Shown here piece after piece: positions 62,446 through 64,000 of a stretch of DNA of 64,000 bases. The DNA is taken from NCBI GenBank assembly GCA_963719135.1, contig CAVRAZ010000001.1, forward strand, positions 682,001-746,000. Direction: 5' to 3'. Below the pieces are notes generated by a model. That model saw nothing but the letters and a program-made list of their open reading frames with translations. It made no database searches and was not told where the DNA came from. The stretch is from CAVRAZ01 sp963719135. GTDB lineage: Bacteria; Pseudomonadota; Gammaproteobacteria; DSM-19610. Made by a program: the position numbers and the translations under genes. The first letter of the stretch is position 1, and each line of letters begins with the position of its first letter.

Positions 62446-63983
62446 CAGTGTGCCTCCGATTGTCCGTTTGCTCCCAGATCGCCCGCGATCTCCCGAAACT
62501 GCGCCAACGCCGCCTCCAGATCCTCGACGATCTCCTGCGCGATGACATCCGGGTCCGGCAGATTTTCCGAGTCCGACAGCGAATCGTCCTTCAGCCAGAA
62601 GATGTCCAGGCTGGCCTTGTCGCGGGCGATCAGGTCCTTGTGCTCATAAGCACGCCAGCGGCCTTCCTTCGTCATTCCGGCCTTCGAGCCGGAATCCATT
62701 TCGGTCCAGATCGCTCTGCGCTCGTGACGGTTTTCCGGGTTGTAGCATTGGACGAACTCGTCCAGGTCCTCCCGCTTTAACGGGTTGGTCTTCAGCGTGA
62801 AGTGCACGTTGGTACGCAGGTCGTAGATCCACAGCTTCCTGGTCCACGGAGTCTCAGAGGCAGGCTTCTTGTCGAAGAACAGCACGTTCGCCTTCACGCC
62901 CTGGGCGTAGAACAGGCCGGTGGGCAGCCGCAGCAGCGTATGAACGTCACATTCGTGCAGGAGCTTGCGGCGGATGGTTTCGCCGGCGCCGCCTTCGAAG
63001 AGCACGTTGTCGGGCACGACCACGGCGGCGCGGCCGTTTTGCTTGAGCAGGGTTTTGACGTGCTGAACGAAGTTGAGCTGTTTGTTCGAGGTGGTGGTCC
63101 AGAAGTCGCCGCGCTCGACGCTGTCGCGCTCCTTGCTGACCGAGCCCTCCTTACCCAGGATGGTGGTGCTGCTCTTCTTGCCGAAGGGCGGATTGGTCAG
63201 CACCAGGTCGAAGCGGTCACCGGGGTCAGCGGCCAGCGAGTCGGCCACCACGATGGGCTCGAAGTCCTGGCTGCCGATGCCGTGCAGCAGCATGTTCATG
63301 GCACAAAGCCGCGCCGTGGCCTGCACCAGTTCCCAGCCCTTGAAGGTTTCCTCCTTGAGTTTGGTCTTCTGCGGCTTGGTCAGGTTGGGGTTGTGCTTCA
63401 CCACATAGTCGTGCGCCGCGAGCAGAAAGCCGCCGGTGCCGCAGGCCGGGTCGCTCAGCGTCTCACCGGGATTCGGGGCCATGACATCCACAATGGCCTG
63501 GATCAGCGGCCGCGGCGTGAAGTACTGGCCGGCGCCGGACTTGGTGTCCTGGGCGTTCTTTTCCAGCAGGCCTTCGTAGGCATCGCCCTTCACGTCGGCG
63601 CTCATCGACACCTGTTCGGCACTGTGTGCCTCACCCTTGTCGATGAGGTCGACAATCAGCCGCCGCAGCTTGGCCGGGTCCTGGAATTTGTTCTGCGACT
63701 TGTTGAAGATCAGCCCGAGCAGGCCCTTCCGGGTGCCCAGCGCGTCAAGCGTGTGGCGGTAATGATCGAACAACTCGTCGCCGTCCTTCCTGATGAGGCT
63801 TGGCCAGCCGTAGTCCTTCGGCACCGGGCTTTTCTGGTTGTACGGCACCTTGGTGCGCTCGTCGGCCATTTTGAGGAACAGCAGGTAGGTGAGCTGTTCG
63901 ACGTAGTCGCCGTACGACATGCCGTCGTCGCGCAGGACGTTGCAGTAGTTGCAGAGTTTCTGGACGATGGTCGAAGTACTCAT
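62445..63983 (-). CDS. hsdM: Type I restriction-modification DNA methyltransferase subunit
   Basis: The 512-residue protein is an HsdM N6-adenine methylase. It has the N-terminal HsdM helical domain (DDGMSYGDYVEQLTYLLFLKMADE in parts), the SAM motif SDPACGTGGFLLAAH near 180, TARLCAMNMLLHG near 225, the catalytic NPPFG near 265, and the C-terminal RDKASLDIFWLKDDSL region. Near residues 430-441 (GSKAGMTKEG) it contains extra codons formed by a dispersed 27-bp repeat. hsdS and hsdR are not visible; they may lie beyond the window, or the genes downstream (the PD-(D/E)XK gene) may replace them. It starts 17 bases from the window end, so its promoter is outside. Confidence 0.92.
   Translation of the reverse strand: MSTSTIVQKLCNYCNVLRDDGMSYGDYVEQLTYLLFLKMADERTKVPYNQKSPVPKDYGWPSLIRKDGDELFDHYRHTLDALGTRKGLLGLIFNKSQNKFQDPAKLRRLIVDLIDKGEAHSAEQVSMSADVKGDAYEGLLEKNAQDTKSGAGQYFTPRPLIQAIVDVMAPNPGETLSDPACGTGGFLLAAHDYVVKHNPNLTKPQKTKLKEETFKGWELVQATARLCAMNMLLHGIGSQDFEPIVVADSLAADPGDRFDLVLTNPPFGKKSSTTILGKEGSVSKERDSVERGDFWTTTSNKQLNFVQHVKTLLKQNGRAAVVVPDNVLFEGGAGETIRRKLLHECDVHTLLRLPTGLFYAQGVKANVLFFDKKPASETPWTRKLWIYDLRTNVHFTLKTNPLKREDLDEFVQCYNPENRHERRAIWTEMDSGSKAGMTKEGRWRAYEHKDLIARDKASLDIFWLKDDSLSDSENLPDPDVIAQEIVEDLEAALAQFREIAGDLGANGQSEAH
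62671..62697. repeat. GTCATTCCGGCC-type palindromic repeat inside hsdM
   Basis: A 27-bp member of the GTCATTCCGG ... CCGGAATCC family (loop CCTTCGAG) lies in the coding sequence in frame, encoding SGSKAGM-type residues. The hsdM fragment at 60203-60490 lacks it and is seven codons shorter at this place. Confidence 0.8.
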
Positions 63984-64000
63984 CCCAACCTCGCTATCCG

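Overview
The window is GC-rich chromosomal DNA from a gammaproteobacterium. The blocks rimP-nusA-infB-rbfA-truB-rpsO-pnp, smc-zipA-ligA and dksA-gluQ, together with a DUF5062 gene, support this. A Chromatiales- or Methylococcales-like chemolithotroph or methylotroph would fit, but the genus cannot be read from the sequence. No rRNA, tRNA, CRISPR array or complete insertion sequence was found.

Layout. 0-3.1 kb: a periplasmic binding protein, alpha-acetolactate decarboxylase and a pirin, all on +. 3.1-8.4 kb: a visibly less GC-rich defence island on -, with a PD-(D/E)XK/NACHT STAND gene (frameshifted in a run of eight G), a small uncharacterised gene, an OLD-family nuclease and a UvrD-like helicase (Gabija-like). 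8.8-19.2 kb: a hydrogenase-4-like membrane operon (hyfB-C-E-F-G-I order) whose large subunit lacks both [NiFe] cysteine pairs, so it is best read as an Ehr (energy-converting hydrogenase-related) complex. Its small-subunit gene is duplicated, and a DUF5996 gene and a truncated AGCS symporter lie between the copies. 19.5-27.7 kb: a UbiA prenyltransferase, ligA, zipA, smc and queF. 28-39.9 kb: FGGY kinase, cysZ-like, aminotransferase, HAD phosphatase, dksA with a long Lys/Ala-rich extension, gluQ, acs, yheT-like and a secreted beta-propeller-like protein. 40-48.4 kb: the pnp to rimP translation/transcription operon, with truB frameshifted. 49-53.1 kb: a partial Lap biofilm module (retention-module protein, degenerate response regulator, LapD) without lapG. 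53.3-59.2 kb: small housekeeping and hypothetical genes. 59.3-64 kb: a remodelled type I restriction-modification region holding an intact hsdM, a second hsdM tail, an HNH nuclease gene and a PD-(D/E)XK gene split by an in-frame TGA.

The window is full of short dispersed palindromic repeats of at least four families: GGGACAGATTTATTT hairpins; GGGGTCAGAACACAG hairpins; GTCATTCCGGCGAAGGCC repeats; and AAGGACGCCAAGG repeats. They lie between operon genes, abut or supply stop codons, truncate one gene, and sit in frame inside hsdM. A 143-bp composite element occurs twice in opposite orientations. The first two families resemble REP elements spread by RAYT transposases; no RAYT gene is in the window.

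Strongest leads: the four-gene defence operon with its possible homopolymer switch, the NiFe-less Ehr complex with its duplicated small subunit, the modular hsdM/nuclease region, and the repeat biology.
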